A stretch of DNA of 64,000 bases from Ahaetulla prasina (Eukaryota > Chordata > Lepidosauria > Squamata > Colubridae): the NCBI RefSeq assembly GCF_028640845.1, contig NC_080542.1, forward strand, positions 64,121,064-64,185,063, given 5' to 3'. This document shows positions 11,346 to 24,034 of the stretch, piece by piece. Position 1 is the first letter of the stretch; each line of letters opens with the position of its first letter. The notes below the pieces were generated by a model. The model did no database searches. It worked only from the letters and a program-made list of their open reading frames with translations, and was not told where the DNA came from. A program made the translations under genes and the position numbers.

Positions 11346-14300
11346 TTTATTTGAAAATCACTACTGGCTGTACTATTAAAACCAGAGCCTTTTATTTGGA
11401 GAGCTATGACTAAACAGAAAAAAGTCATGAAACTTTGTTTGTAAACATGCTAACTGCAGTAAGATTGTATGCACAAATATGGAAAGATTTGACATTACCC
11501 AGAAGGAAGAAGTGGTTGGTGAAAATGATGCTGAGATGGATACATTGAATTATTTGATCAGAGAAATAGACAATATCTACATTTATTGCTGATTGGAAAC
11601 TTATAGTCTGTTGCAAATTCCCCTGAGTCAGTTAGGTGAGATGGGCAGTACAGAAAACAAATAATGAAATGAAATGGCAATCCCTGACTGAAGAAATGCG
11701 GAACAAAATTACTCTATTATTATTGGATAGGTACTACAGTATGAGTATGAGAGTTTGAGCTAATAATTCAGGAATTTAATCATTTGAGAACAAGAGCCAC
11801 ATGCAACCTAGAAGTCATGATGACCCACCTATGACACAGAAAATTGTCTTCTATTTGATAGGGCAGTCAGCCAGTTGTTTTTTTTTTACCTCTATGTCAT
11901 TGAAATATGTATTTATAGGCACATAGTATTTAAGTCCACCTTAGCTATGAAAATTCACTGAGCAACCTAGGGCTCCCTCATCTCCCTCATTGTTGAGTAA
12001 ATGAAAGGGCACTATGAATTCCATCAGTTTGTATTGCATGAAAGAGAGAATATCAATCTAATAAAGAATATCAATAGTAATAAGTAGTATAACTATTTAT
12101 GTAATAGTATACATGAAGGCTATATTCACATTTATGTCAAGATGAAACAGTCATAATTTACTTCACCATCAACGTATTTTGATTGTTCTATTTAAATTCT
12201 ATTTGCAAAGGGAAGAATAATATTTTGACTGCATTTTGTTTTTAAAAATATTCTATAATTAAGAGGAAATGAATTGGCTATGAGATAACAGATAATACAA
12301 GAACTCTGTTATATTAATGAATACTGACTATGTTATAGATACACATAAAAAGAGTGTAAATTGCTCTGAGAGATAACTGGATAAAAATCTGCAGAAGATA
12401 TTACACTAAGGATTAGAGTATGCATTTCTACATTCTAAGAAGCAAAAAATATATACCATTAAAAATGGGAACTTTAAATATTTCAAATCAAAACCTAGTA
12501 CTAGTGGGATTAGCTCACTGTTTTCTTTTGTCATCTATAGATATACATTCATATTGCAGAACACCTCAGAGAAATATCCAGTGCATTTTGTCTATTTATT
12601 GTCTATTTACCAAGAATCACCTCATATTAAAATAAACTACACATTTATGGAGGCTATTTCAAAAATAAGGCAATTTAGTTTCTTTGCCAATGCATAAAAT
12701 TAATGAATAAATCTCCTCAAGACAGTGTCAGTTGTGTAAATCTGCTTTAGAAAGCCAAAAACTCAAGCTCTCTGCCTCTCCTCCCCATGAATCCATGCAC
12801 CGTTTCAGCAATATTTGAAAATGAAATCGTAAAATGTGCAAATACTCTTACAAAAGGGAATTGCTATCTTTCTGAAAATCTAAATAATGTTAGAGAAACT
12901 TAGCTTTTCCCTCCAGGCCTATTGTGGCTCCTAGTTCTGTAAACTGCATAGAAAACAAACATAATGCTTCAGAAAGGTGATGCTCTTTCAAGAAAGAGTG
13001 GGATAAAAGTTCACTTTTACTCGATTAATGTCAACAGAAAATGCCAAGCTGCCAAAGGACACATTATAAAGCTACACAGCTACAGAGACTGACAAGCAAA
13101 AATCCATGGCCAAATTGCTCTGCCAGAACAATAGCTACACTTCATCCTGAATGATGAATTCCATTTTCAAGTTCTAAACTATTTTCCTATGGGAAAAATT
13201 ACCATAGGCTATTTTAGAATGTATAAAGAAGGATATTCATGAGGATCAATGTATTATCTAAAACACAATGTTAGAAATACATTGAATGTCTTGTAATATT
13301 TGGAGCAATATAATGAAGAAGAAACCACACTGATTTTTCTAGAGGCCTTGATAAAGCCTTGATCATTTGAACTGGGCTTTCTTGTTCAAGATATTAGAAG
13401 ACATGAATTTTGGACATAACTTCATCAAATTGATACGATTTATTTATACTTCACAGAAAGATGAAATAATTTTTATTTTGTAATTAGGAGGATACAATCT
13501 GATATTTGGAAGACATGGATATTTATGGTAGAATGAAGTCAAGGTTAATGTGGATTTTAAAAAGAATTATATGAGATTTGCTAAACAGATAGTCCTTGAG
13601 TTATGACCACAATTGGCTCCAGAATTTTGGTCAGATGCCATGATGGTTATCAAGTAAGATGCTCACATGGTCACCTCAATCCCAGTTTTCCCCATTGTTT
13701 CCTGTCTATTTAATGAGCAAAGGCAAAAGTTATGCGACATAGCTCATTTTTAAATATCCAGAATTTCTGGTTGATATCAAGATGGACAAACCTGTTTTTT
13801 TCACTTTATATAGGAATCAACATAGTGGGTATTAAATTCATATCTCAAAATAAAATGTTTTCAAATAGACTAGAAGGGTTTTGTACGTAGAATATGCTGT
13901 ACCTTAACATGAACCTGAAAGAGCCCCTAAGAAACATTTATAAAGTTGATGATTTTAGTGCTCTGCTAATATATGTTCAAATGTGTTAATAATAGCTACT
14001 TCGGTGGCTCTGTAAACAGCTTCTGATTCTGCTTGCTTTTCTATTTCACATTGAGACCTTGCCAATGGTCAAGAATCGAGTTATAGGCCTGGGACCAGAG
14101 GAGCATAAAATGAATTGTTGCCTCATCATCTAGAACTGGTTCGTCTTTGCTTTGTCTCTTCTTCACTGTTTGCTGGGTCAATATTTTTAGTTATTTTCAA
14201 AATATCTAAATTGTTATGCTAATGCTATTAGGGGCCAGTATCAATAATATTCCCAAAACATCAACGGAATTTGGTAAAGTCAAGTCCATAACAATGAGGT

Positions 14301-15182
14301 CATCATTAAAACTCTCTAGCATTTAACTATCTCAAAAGATAGAAAGAAGTACCAAAAACATTAATGTTACAATGAGAAAATTCAAAACTGCCCATTTTTT
14401 TGCCTCTAATACTCTCTTGATATACAGTATTTTGTTCTCCCATCTTTTTTACATGCACTGTTACAGATACAACATACGTCAAAAATGATCAAGGCTTCAG
14501 TGTTACAGCCTTAGCCAATATTTTGACTTTTTTGCTCATTCTTATGTGGAAAACTACACATCATATGCAATTTTCCTATTAAGCATCATTGTTGTCTTTG
14601 GGATACAGAAGAATCACTATTCCTTTCTTCTGTTTGCTGATCTATTTCTTCTTTTTGATTGTACTGAAAATGGCACTGTTATCCTTGCCTTTGTTTCGTC
14701 TACTCTCTTTTGATGTCTTCCCTAATATCAATATTTAAAATTCAAATTCCTTAAGGTTTGTCCCGATTGAAATTTATTCATGTTACTCTTTAAAAGTGTT
14801 GCTATGTGTGACTACAATATTTATTAGTGACTTCAAAAAAATCATAGTATAACTTATATAGTCCTCCATTGTGTTTGGAAGAATAATTTCTTTCCTCACT
14901 CCACAATGCATCATTTATCCCAAAGTGATCGAATTCAGCTCCATTATGAACTTTAACACTATACTCCAGACAGATGAACTTTTAACTATTTGTACTTAGG
15001 TATAAATAATTCAATAAGTAAGAAATTCCTTTTCAAAAGATAAAATACAGCCTCTAGTTTTTTTCATCAAATCTAAAACAAACTTTTTTGTAACCAAGTA
15101 ACTTCCTACCAGTAGGAAAGTTCAAAATCACATAAAGAAATACTTTGTAATCTTAAAAAAAAAATTGAGTTGCTATGCTCAC

Positions 15183-15447
15183 CTGAAGATATGTTGATTT
15201 TATTCTTCTTCACTCCAGTAACATTGATACGGACATTGACTTTTCCCTCAGTCAAGTCAATCTGTATGCTACCCAATCCTTCAGCAAAATTGCTGAACAA
15301 CAAAACTCCATTTGGATTCCAGGTCCGAAATTGAAAGCTGACTGAGAATAATTCACGATTTGGATGGCCAGGCACTTCCAGGAAACTAGTAGCATTGAAA
15401 AATACTGGCACTGTATGAGGCTCCACACAGGAAAAGCTTAAATTCCC
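15183..15447 (-). CDS. CNTNAP2: CNTNAP2 exon (human exon 8): start of laminin G domain 2
   Basis: This exon encodes 88 codons plus one base of contactin-associated protein-like 2 (CASPR2), a neuronal single-pass adhesion protein of the neurexin superfamily. CASPR2 binds contactin-2 and clusters Kv1 channels beside nodes of Ranvier. The translation starts [20 protein letters not shown] and runs through [21 protein letters not shown]-rich strands and ends INISS plus a split glycine. This is the linker after laminin G 1 and the first half of laminin G 2. N-glycosylation sequons NAT, NVT and NIS are visible. The acceptor is TTTTTACATAG and the donor GTGAGC, with phases 0 in and 1 out. Of the CNTNAP paralogues, the wording [12 protein letters not shown] fits CNTNAP2 best; this is recalled family knowledge, not a search. 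Confidence 0.92.
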
Positions 15448-15939
15448 CTATGTAAAAACAAAATGAAAAACATATGTATGTAAAATCAAATATCTTTCAA
15501 CTGTGCTTACAAAAATAATATCCTCATAACTTTGCTAATAAAAAAAATGTATTGACCCAGTGAAATTTAGAAATTTAAAATATATTAATTTATGGGAAAA
15601 AATTAACAAATAATAGTGACAGGTATTATTCTCCTAAACTTGACAACCCTTGGAATTACTAAATATTCTGAAATATCCAAGTTTGCTACAGTACCTGGAA
15701 AGCAGAATGGAAACACAGATGTAATAAATATTTAATATTGTTCTTACATATTTAAAAAAATGTAAAAAGCACCTACAACAATCTTGTCTGGTTAATTTTA
15801 ATTTTGTAATACATACGTGGAGACAGGCTGAGGGAGCATTGTTGCCTGACAGTCTGTAATGTGTGTCAAAATTAATATTCAAAGACTTCTGGCTAGTTGT
15901 TGTTGTTTTGCTTTGTGAAAAGACACTAATAGTTGTAAA

Positions 15940-16225
15940 CAATATTTTAACCTGCTTATTTATGACTGTGAAATGACAGCTTGCAGTTCATTAGCTGTTG
16001 TTGGCCATCATAGGCATTAAGTTCTTCCTAAGAACCCAGGATGTCATAATGTATCAGCATAGATCCAAGTGGCATCACCTTTTGCAATTGACAGATAGAA
16101 ATTTTATTGATGTGCAGATTTTGTAAGTACCATCCAAGATTTTTTGTTAATGGATTGTCATGGCTGGTTTATGCCATAATATTTTAATTTTTCATCTCTT
16201 TCAGCTTGCAACATAATCGTTCAAC
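15940..16225 (-). mobile_element. R4-type LINE fragment (left part), minus strand
   Basis: On the minus strand a decayed frame around 16125-16060 reads ISICQLQKVMPLGS. This corresponds to the QLQKGALLGT motif seen in the better copy at 23.3-23.4 kb, near the C-terminal end of R4-like retrotransposon proteins. Plus-strand words TTATGCCATAATATTT (about 16167) and CAATATTTTAACCTGC (about 15941) recur in that copy at about 24120 and 24297. A SINE interrupts it on the right. Confidence 0.5.
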
Positions 16226-16445
16226 CACAGAGCCTGTTGGTCTCATGGTTAAGGCACCAAGCTAGAAAGCAGGAGACTTTGAGTTCTAATCTTGCCTTTG
16301 TCATGAAAATCAGCTGTGATTTTGGACCAGTCACTCTCTGTCAGCCCAAATGACCACACAGTGTTGTTATGGGGAAAATTGGAGAAGGAATATTATAGTC
16401 TGCTGCCTTAAGTTATTTATAAAAAGAATAAGTGCAGAACATTAA
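16226..16445 (+). repeat. tRNA-derived SINE inserted in an R4-like LINE
   Basis: The head has an A box TGGTTAAGGCACC and a B-box-like GAGTTCTAATC. The body includes GACCAGTCACTCTCTGTCAG, CACAGTGTTGTTATGGGG and GGAGAAGGAATATTATAG, ending TTATTTATAAAAAGAATAA. This is the common squamate tRNA-SINE architecture. Decayed R4-like LINE sequence lies on both sides (15940-16225 and 16480-16575), so the SINE jumped into that older element. Confidence 0.75.
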
Positions 16446-16479
16446 ATATTAAAATATCACATATTAAATAGATAAAATA

Positions 16480-16575
16480 AATAAATACATTTTTATTTTC
16501 AGATCTTGGTACTGTGTGATCTTCTTCAATTTTTTGCCTACTATTGCCTGAAAAGCATTCAAGGATGCCTTTGAG
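16480..16575 (-). mobile_element. R4-type LINE fragment (right part), minus strand
   Basis: The plus-strand words TTTTCAGATCTTGGTACTG and TGTGATCTTCTTCAATTTTT correspond to TTTTCAGATATTAATACTTTGTGATAC at about 24144 in the R4-like copy. This is the continuation of the fragment left of the SINE. The open frame 16417-16713 on the minus strand is not coherent with it. Confidence 0.4.
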
Positions 16576-18749
16576 AATTTTCTTGGCAACTACAGAGTAC
16601 ATTCCGGTAGTTGACAAACTTCTTGCAGCATACAAAACCATGCAACATTTCGTGGAAGATTGATTTTCTGCATTCATACTTGGAGTTCCTTCCAAAAATC
16701 TAGGTGCAGTCAATGATAAACATGGTGAAAAGTTTCCACCAGGACATCACCACAATGGAATAATCAATGCTGGCTGATTATTTTTGGATACTACAGTGAG
16801 GTGCATTGTACATCCCATAGAAATGAATATCAGCATCGTAGCCCTGTTGAACTCATGCAGCATGTCAGAGTTATTATGCAATTAATACATTATAGTGATT
16901 AAAAGTTAATTTCATATTTCATATATCATATTTGATATAGTCATTCTAAAATTATGTTTGTATTCAGTTTGAAGGTGTCTATTATCCAAAGCTTTTCAGG
17001 GCACAAAACTTTTGAAAAAATTGTTATCCAGTATTATACTATCATGTGGCAGGGAGTCAAAAAATTTTTTGCAATCCACACTATATTCAGTTGGTCTTCC
17101 TTATTCACTTCTCTCATTGTATGAAATTATATCATACTATATTTTATTAATTTTTCCTTTAAATAAATGTTTTGACACAGCAGGATTGTTTTCCCCAATA
17201 TGTTGTATTCAATATTTTTATGGATATATTAACATTTTGCATAAATATTGTTGACAAAGAATTAAGATTGTAAATTCTCATATATACTACAACAATTGAA
17301 TGACTTCTTTGCTGATTTGCCACAGAAATAATGTAGGTTGAATTACTTAGGTGAAAACAGCCAAGTAATGTACTGCATTAATAAATCTCTTAGATTAAAT
17401 AAATCAAGAATTTTCAGGAATAAATTTGGGTAATCCTATCATCCTATTATCAGTGTTATGAATAGGAAGTTAAAATTATTTGAAAAGAAAAGGCAAAGAA
17501 AATTGTAATAATAAGTTTATCTAAATTTATTAAGTAACAATGGCATCAATAACCATTTGGGAAACCTAGAGAAAAGCGGTTATTTTATATAATTAATTAT
17601 TTAATTAAAATTTTCTGTAAAGAATATGCATTTTATAGAAAAGTAAGGTTAAAACAGAAGAAATAGAAGTAATTCAGAAGCAGTGTCCAAATACTGAGAA
17701 TTCTTGTTGAAGGAACTACCTCCTTCTTAAACTAATATGACATAAAAAACTCTCACATTATTAGTTCAAAAAACATAGGATGGTCTATATTAGACTAATA
17801 TTTGTGCTTTTATGATTTAAAAAAAAACCAGATTACGGGCCAGGTAGACTTTCTTTTAAATTTCTAAAGGGATATATTATTGAAGCCATTTTTTACATTA
17901 ATCCAATTTCCTAGGGCAATAATAACAACAAAGTGAAGAATTTTGTTGTTATTAGAAAAGAAATGGAAATCTATGCTGATTTAATTAGTAATAAATTGAT
18001 CTTGTTTTCCTACAAGTAAGGCAATAGAAATAACTCAGCTTGAAATAAATGAGGAAGCCATTTTTACAGCCACAATTTCTGTTGAAAAATCAAGCAAGCC
18101 CTCCAAAATAATATTTTCCTGATGCACTAATACATTTCTATACTGCATATACAAATCTTGCAAGTGTTAAAAATACAGTATAAAACATCGATAGCTATGG
18201 AACTATATCTGTTCCTTGGATCGGTCCCTCTTGAAGAATGCAATTACTTATTCAAAGGTCTTGTTATTCAAGGGACAATTTCAAAATCAGCTGTTAAATG
18301 TCATAAACTCTGTTTGATCAGTGTATAAAGGTTATTTAGTCACTCTACAATATGTTCCTCAGCCAATTTTGGCATCTTTGAGGATACCTGAAAAGCAGCT
18401 GTGTAAAGTAATTCTTAAAGCAAAACACAAGAATAGCAGGGACTCTTCAAATAACAAAAATATAAAGATAACTGAGAAGTTAAAAAGTGAAGAATAATCA
18501 TGAACCCAAAGATTAAATATTCAAGTGATGATCTGAAGGTGTAAAAATAAAATGATTTTTGAAAAAAACTGTAACATAATAACAGTTGGATTGAAAAGAG
18601 TCTGGTCTTTAAAAAAGACTAGAATCTATACTGCTCAATAGCCTATGAATAGCCTCAAAAGTCTCAAAGGCCTATGAAAAAAGTGGTGTTTTTTTTTTAA
18701 TTGTAGATTTAAAAGTGATGATTTTGGATAAGAACTACGCAGTACAAAA

Positions 18750-18965
18750 CAACAACAACAACCAATAACAGCTAGACCAAAGAAATAGCAGTGTTCCAGC
18801 ATTTGAGGGACTGCTACAAAGATGAAGAGGGCAAACTATTTTCCAAAGCACCAGAAAATAAAACAAGACAAGAACCTAATGGAAACTAATCAAGGAGAAA
18901 TGTAACCTGAACTAAGGAGAAATTTCTTAACTGTGAGAACAATCAATCAGTTGCTAATTGTTGCT
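18750..18965 (+). mobile_element. CR1/L3 (Snake1-type) LINE fragment
   Basis: The words ATAGCAGTGTTCCAGCATTT, GAGGGACTGCTACAAAGATG, TTTTCCAAAGCACCAG and CTAAGGAGAAATTTCTTAAC line up in order with the better copies at 41.8 and 49.1 kb. It has no open frame and is an old, short 3' fragment. Confidence 0.65.
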
Positions 18966-19620
18966 AAAAATTTAAATCTGTGATTTTTCAGAAAGAATGT
19001 TATAAACAATGAAGTGATGTTCAAATGAACTATTATCACACATGTAAACTTATTTCATGCACTCATTATCCAAATTTGTTAATTCAATATAAATGGATTA
19101 CCCATTCCTAAGAGTGCAGCAAGATTTATACAACAATCTATAATGTTTTTTGACTAACATCATAATACCATTCAAATTATTTTGCTGTTTAGAAAAAAAT
19201 AAGTCATTATCAGCCATAAATATCAATACATTAATAAAAATGCATCCATCAAAGGACATACAAAAATATAGCCACCTAATACCTATTAAGTATCTAAAAT
19301 TAGCCTAGTTTAGCAGGCTAGCCTCAGGGAATACACTGCATGTTATTTTGAATGATATAGTTGTCCAAAAATAGTTTTGAAATCCCTTATGATAAGAGTA
19401 ACAGTAGAGATAGAAACAAGACATTAAAAAAAACAACTAGTCCCAGTGATATAAATAAACTCGTTTTAATGTGCTTATGCAAATTCTTTAAATTTTCTTA
19501 TAGAATATTTTCAAAATTGCAATCTGGTTTATGAGTTTAGAGACAAATAACTCTAAGTAGCCTGTAAAGATAATTGTCCAATGCTTTTCTTTTTTTCACC
19601 TCTTTCAATTCCAAATATGT

Positions 19621-19745
19621 TGAAAGAAGTGGCTTTTTTTAAAAAAAAAAAGATTTATTATTTAGATTTTTAGATTTTTAGATTTATTATTATTTATTAT
19701 TTAGATAATAAATAATAAGTAAATAATAAGATAAAGATAATAAGT
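19621..19745. repeat. AT-only low-complexity tract with self-complementary runs
   Basis: An A-run is followed by three direct repeats of TTTTTAGA-type words. A TTATTATTTATTATTTAGA segment is then followed closely by its near complement (ATAATAAATAATAAG). It could form a weak hairpin; it looks like simple replication-slippage sequence. Confidence 0.6.
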
Positions 19746-19954
19746 GAAGCTTAATAGCTTTCATTTAGATTATCCAGTCATTCGCTACATGATGGGAAAA
19801 CATTTCAAAGGTCCATTTAAAAATTGTTCTTAATGCAGTTTATTCACACAAATGGTAAAATGTGTATGTAGTGTAAAAACGGATTGTAAATATATATGCA
19901 AAAAAAAGCAAACCGCCTTTTTTCCCATTAGATGACATCAAACAACGTACTGAC

Positions 19955-20098
19955 CCCAGTAGAAGGTTCCAGCTTCTTCCTTCTGGCCATGTCTGTGATA
20001 TTGTTGGTATTGTAGATTATGCTTTCCATGCAGCCTTTGAAATTCTTTCTGCTGTTTGAACTGGGCTTCCCAGAAAAAGGCATACCTCCAAATGTTAT
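19955..20098 (-). CDS. CNTNAP2: CNTNAP2 exon (human exon 7): end of laminin G domain 1
   Basis: This 144-bp exon encodes exactly 48 codons, [20 protein letters not shown] to KKLEPSTG, phase 0 at both ends. It is too short and has no suitable ATG in frame, so it does not appear as an open reading frame; it was found from the expected protein. It finishes laminin G 1 with FKGCMES, the cysteine-bearing GCM motif, and an N-glycosylation sequon NIT. The acceptor is TTTCTTTTCAAAG and the donor GTCAGT, a weaker but acceptable 5' site. The residues after GCMES read [12 protein letters not shown], where CNTNAP2 of other vertebrates normally has NYNGVNITDLA, an unusual change at the YNG motif. The minus-strand open frame 20147-19938 is a shadow in another frame. 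Confidence 0.93.
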
Positions 20099-20749
20099 CT
20101 TTGAAAAGAAATGTGAAACATTTTATAAGAATGACAATTTGCCCCATCTCCCCCGGATTTTATCTGTAAATAAGTGAGTTAAACTCAGCTCCTGAATCAA
20201 AATTAATATACTTGCACAATTTAGTTCACAAGATGAAGCAATTTGCCATAGCCTGTTTGAAGAGATATGATGTGACGTGATATTATACAATCAGCAAGGT
20301 AAAGCTAGAAGCTGCTGTTTGCAACCTCTGCAAATTTATTTCCTGTTATCTATTGTTGAACATTCTAGTGAAGACCTATCTGCAAGAACCAACAGAAACC
20401 ATCAATATGTACTTTTACTGAGAGAATGAGTTATCTTTCTGTAAATTGCATCAATTCCCAGATTCAGTGGAAATTTTAATTTTAAGACACCAAGTACTAC
20501 ACTGCAAGCTGATAATAACCTAGACTATGATGTTCCTTTTATAAATTTTGAATGGAATACAGTCCACAAAATATCTATTTCCTGTCTTATCTTTCCTTTT
20601 GAAGCCTCTCCCTATATGTTCCTCTTAATCATGAATCATTGGTTTGGGGTACTCAGGGCGTTACATGAAATATAACATTTGAAATGCAATGGCTTTCCTG
20701 GCACAAGGCAATGCTTATTAGCATCCATTCCAGGGAGAAAGTAATTAAA

Positions 20750-20901
20750 TAGGCGTGCATAAGAGCACAAAAGTGCCTACCGTTCCTGTCCTATTGTTCT
20801 CTTCATTATAGTATTATATGCATACTTTTACTTATATATACTTTTTCTCTCATGATTGATTATTGTTTATGTTGATGATTGTATATACTGTTGTGACAAA
20901 A

Positions 20902-20941
<40 letters not shown>

Positions 20942-20942
20942 A
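20750..20942 (+). mobile_element. 3' end of CR1/L2-group LINE with (AAAT)n tail
   Basis: This is a short 3' UTR piece of the same LINE family as 10.9, 59.6 and 60.4 kb: GCGTGCATAAGAGCACAAAA, TGCCTACCGTTCCTGTCCTA and the terminus TGTTGTGACAAAATAAATAA. The (AAAT)n run covers about 20900-20942 and is the longest such tail in the window, which suggests later microsatellite growth. Confidence 0.75.
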
Positions 20943-21599
20943 AAGAGTTTAAAATGGGCTTACTAACATTTTCCCCTTAAAGTAGAAAATAGGAACTCAT
21001 TTAATTTAGGAACCCAGGAAATGCAAAACTTTTTACTTATAGCACCTTAAGAAACACAAGTGAAGATGAACCTGTCCTTGAGTCCTGCAACATTTGTGGC
21101 AAGTTTTGCTTTTCCTAGAAACTAATCATCATACAATTCCAAAAGCTGCAAACTTGTGGTAGAGTTTCAATAATGAGAACTTCATCAAAAAAATATAATG
21201 ATTTTGGCTGTTCTTCATAAGAGAGGAAAAAATTGTAAAAATAAACTGAAAGATCTGCTACAACTGTGGAAGCAACTCTCTGTAATAAATATAATTAACT
21301 ACTGAGACAATGAAACTGGTATCCAAAAGCAAAAGAACATCTTTGGCATCATTGCAAATAGATTTTAGTGGAACTACACTACTGAATCTTGAAAATCCTT
21401 GAAAAGTAGAGAAAATGCAGTTTTCCACTAAATAAAAAGTTGATGATCATTCAGTAGTATAAAGAATGAAAAGAAATATGAGCTGACCAGACATATTAAT
21501 TTAGAGTTTAGTAGCTGTCAGAATACATAGTTTGAATGTAACAGAAATACTGCCAAAACTTAGCTAAACCACAGATTATTCTTTCATTTTTACTAACTG

Positions 21600-22720
21600 A
21601 TGTAAGAAACAAATGAAATTCCCTATTCACAACTCACCAAGGAATAAGACACTGAGATACCATGGAACTCCAAAATTGGTATCAGAAATGCCAACATATG
21701 ATACAAAACAAAACAAAACAGGTAAATGAAGAATGCCAGCAGCTATCAAAGGTGTTCTTCACATATATTCAAAGGAAGGAAAAGGAATCAGTACAGCAGC
21801 TGCCAAATCAAGATAGCAAAATCCTTACAAGTAAAAAAAAACAACTGGCAGAGCTACTTAAATCGTATTTTGAATTGGTTTTTCCAGATTAGGTTATACC
21901 AGACAATTTTGCAGAACAGAATGAATTGTGATACACACTTAGCTAAGGATTATTAATTACATTGAATGACTTTAAATGTCCAATGCCTAATGAATTTGTA
22001 TTCCAAATTACTAAAGGAAGTTACAAAGACCCTAACAAAATCCATGTATTTAATTAAGAGGATAATTGCTCAGTAGTTGCAACTGCCAAAAATGCAATCC
22101 TAGATTGCAACAGCAGAAGGATTGTTATCAAGATCACATGAAGAAATAATATCACTTTGTACTGCACTGGTAAGACCACTCTTCGAATACTGTGGATAGT
22201 TTTAGTCACCATGATACAAAAATGATATTGTGACTTTAGAAAGAATGCAGATATGAGCAACAAAGATGATTAGGGGACAGAAAGGTAAGATGTACGATGA
22301 AATGTTGCAGGAACTGAGTTTGCCTAGTCTAACCAAGAGAAGGACTAGGGATGACATGATAGCAGTCTTCCAGTGTTTGAGGGGCTGTCACAAAGGATTG
22401 GATCAATTTATTCTCCAAAGAACTTGAGGGCAGGACAAGAAGTAATAGATGGAAGATTATTAAAGAGATATCCAATGTAGAATCAAGGAGAACTTAATGG
22501 CAGAACATTAATCATGAGAAACATGAGAGCATTTATTATTAGAAATGTGAGAATCAGTGGAATAGCTTGCTTCCAGAAGTTGTGGGTGCTCCATCACTGG
22601 AGGCTTTTAAGAAGAGATGGGATAGTCATTTGTCTGGAATCAATTAGGATTTACTGCTTGAGTATAGGGGTTAGATTGGAAGACTGCCAGTGTCCCTTCC
22701 AGCTCTGTTATTCTGTAATT
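21600..22720 (+). mobile_element. CR1/L3 (Snake1-type) LINE, internally rearranged
   Basis: The left part (about 21662-21892) is open and resembles the region between endonuclease and reverse transcriptase of CR1 proteins: FFTYIQRKEKESVQQLPNQ, then LAELLKSYFELVFPD. The right part (about 22150-22720) carries decayed C-terminal words in order: CTGGTAAGACCACTCTTCGA, GCAACAAAGATGATTAGGGG, ATGATAGCAGTCTTCCAGTG and AGAAGTTGTGGGTGCTCCAT. It ends GAAGACTGCCAGTGTCCCTT. Most of the reverse transcriptase between about 21.95 and 22.1 kb is missing. Stops and frameshifts make it non-functional. Confidence 0.75.
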
Positions 22721-23039
22721 CTTTCTTATTGGCTAGTTTGATTTCTTTGGTATTCAGTAAGTGTTCACAGTGTTTTACATTCAGGGCATCTTTTTCATTA
22801 TCTTCCAGATGTTCTTCCAATATCCTTTTTTCTTCTTCAAATATCTGGAGTATTGCAATATTCCATATTTACCAAGGATGTTGTAAATAAGTGTGTCAAA
22901 ATCGCTATGTTCATGAAGAGCGTGATTCATTATTTTTCTGATCTTCCTATCCAGGGCTTCTAGTTCTATTTGAGTCCCATCTGCTATTCCAGTTATATAT
23001 CTAATGAATGGAAATGTTCAGGTCTTAATTGCCTTGATG

Positions 23040-23944
23040 GTATGTTTTTCATTGAATCTTTCCTCTTAGGATGCCTTCACTGCTAACCTTCTTCTTGACA
23101 TCAGTGTGCTTGATGTTGTCAGCTTGAAGGATGACTAGGTATTTGTAATGATCTTCATCCAGACTATTGATGTTATTGCCGTATTATTTTATTATGATCG
23201 TAAAACAATGAGCTAGTTATTTAGACTGGTTTATGCATTTTATACATCTATAAAGTCCTGCCAAGGATGTGAGATAAGAAGATGTTTGATGCTGTTAAAC
23301 ATATTTGTTGCACGATGTAAGATGTTCCAAGTAAAGCTCCCTTTTGCAATTGACTGATAATAATTTTGTCAATCCTGATTGCATTCACATGATATTCCAA
23401 ATGTTTTGGGATTGCATCCAAAACATTGGTTTCTTTGGTCCCAGTCATTCTGTTTTTATTTGCAGGTGTTAGTATTTTGTTATTTTCTTCAGTTCTTTTA
23501 TTATGCTGTGTCCAGATACTGCCAAGTTCATATCCAGACCAGACTTTTTGTCTTCCTTATCAACACTTGGTAGGGTGGTTTTCAGTTTGAATTCTAAATA
23601 AAGAGCATTTTAGTTTTTTCATTTTCTATTACTTTCTCTGTTTTATAGTCCGACCTGTCTTTGCTTGAAGGCAAATGATATTTCTTGCAGATCTTTCATT
23701 GTTGCTACTTTGTCATGTCGTTATCTCTATGATTTTCTTGCAGCAGCTAATCAGGTGGTTTATTGTTTCTTCAGGTTTTTTGCAGGGGAAGCTCTCTGTT
23801 GCTACCTTCGTTGTATGTTGCTTTATATGCATTTGATATTAAGGCTTGATTAGTGCAGCTAGAATCAGCCCATTGGTCCCTTTCTTAAACTTTTCTACTT
23901 TTAGCCATTGCCAGGACTGCTTTGCCTGCTGTGTCTGTCTCTCT

Positions 23945-24034
<90 letters not shown>

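Larger units (their letters stand above)
1..15182 (-). other. CNTNAP2: CNTNAP2 intron 8 (partial)
   Basis: Everything 3' of the exon ending at 15183 is intron on the minus strand, starting with the donor GTGAGC at 15182-15177. No further CNTNAP2 exon was recognised down to base 1; the next exon must lie outside the window. Outside the repeats listed separately (1-1.8, 4.5-4.8, 6.0-6.6, 8.1-9.0 and 10.9-11.3 kb) the sequence is AT-rich and I see no gene. That covers about 1.8-4.5, 4.8-6.0, 6.6-8.1, 9.0-10.9 and 11.4-15.2 kb. The short open frames in these stretches have no recognisable domain. Confidence 0.8.
15448..19954 (-). other. CNTNAP2: CNTNAP2 intron 7
   Basis: The intron runs from the donor GTCAGT (19954-19949) to the acceptor CATAG ending at 15448. 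It contains the R4-like/SINE composite at 15.9-16.6 kb and a CR1 fragment at 18.8 kb. At 19.62-19.74 kb there is an AT-only stretch. No gene or other feature was recognised in 16.6-18.7 and 19.0-19.6 kb. Confidence 0.85.

Noticed and set aside
13860..15000. T-rich stretch considered as another LINE
   Set aside because: No ordered match to any family in the window and no coding trace; left as unannotated intron.
19938..20147. A 69-codon minus-strand frame
   Set aside because: It overlaps CNTNAP2 exon 7 in the wrong frame and runs into both introns.
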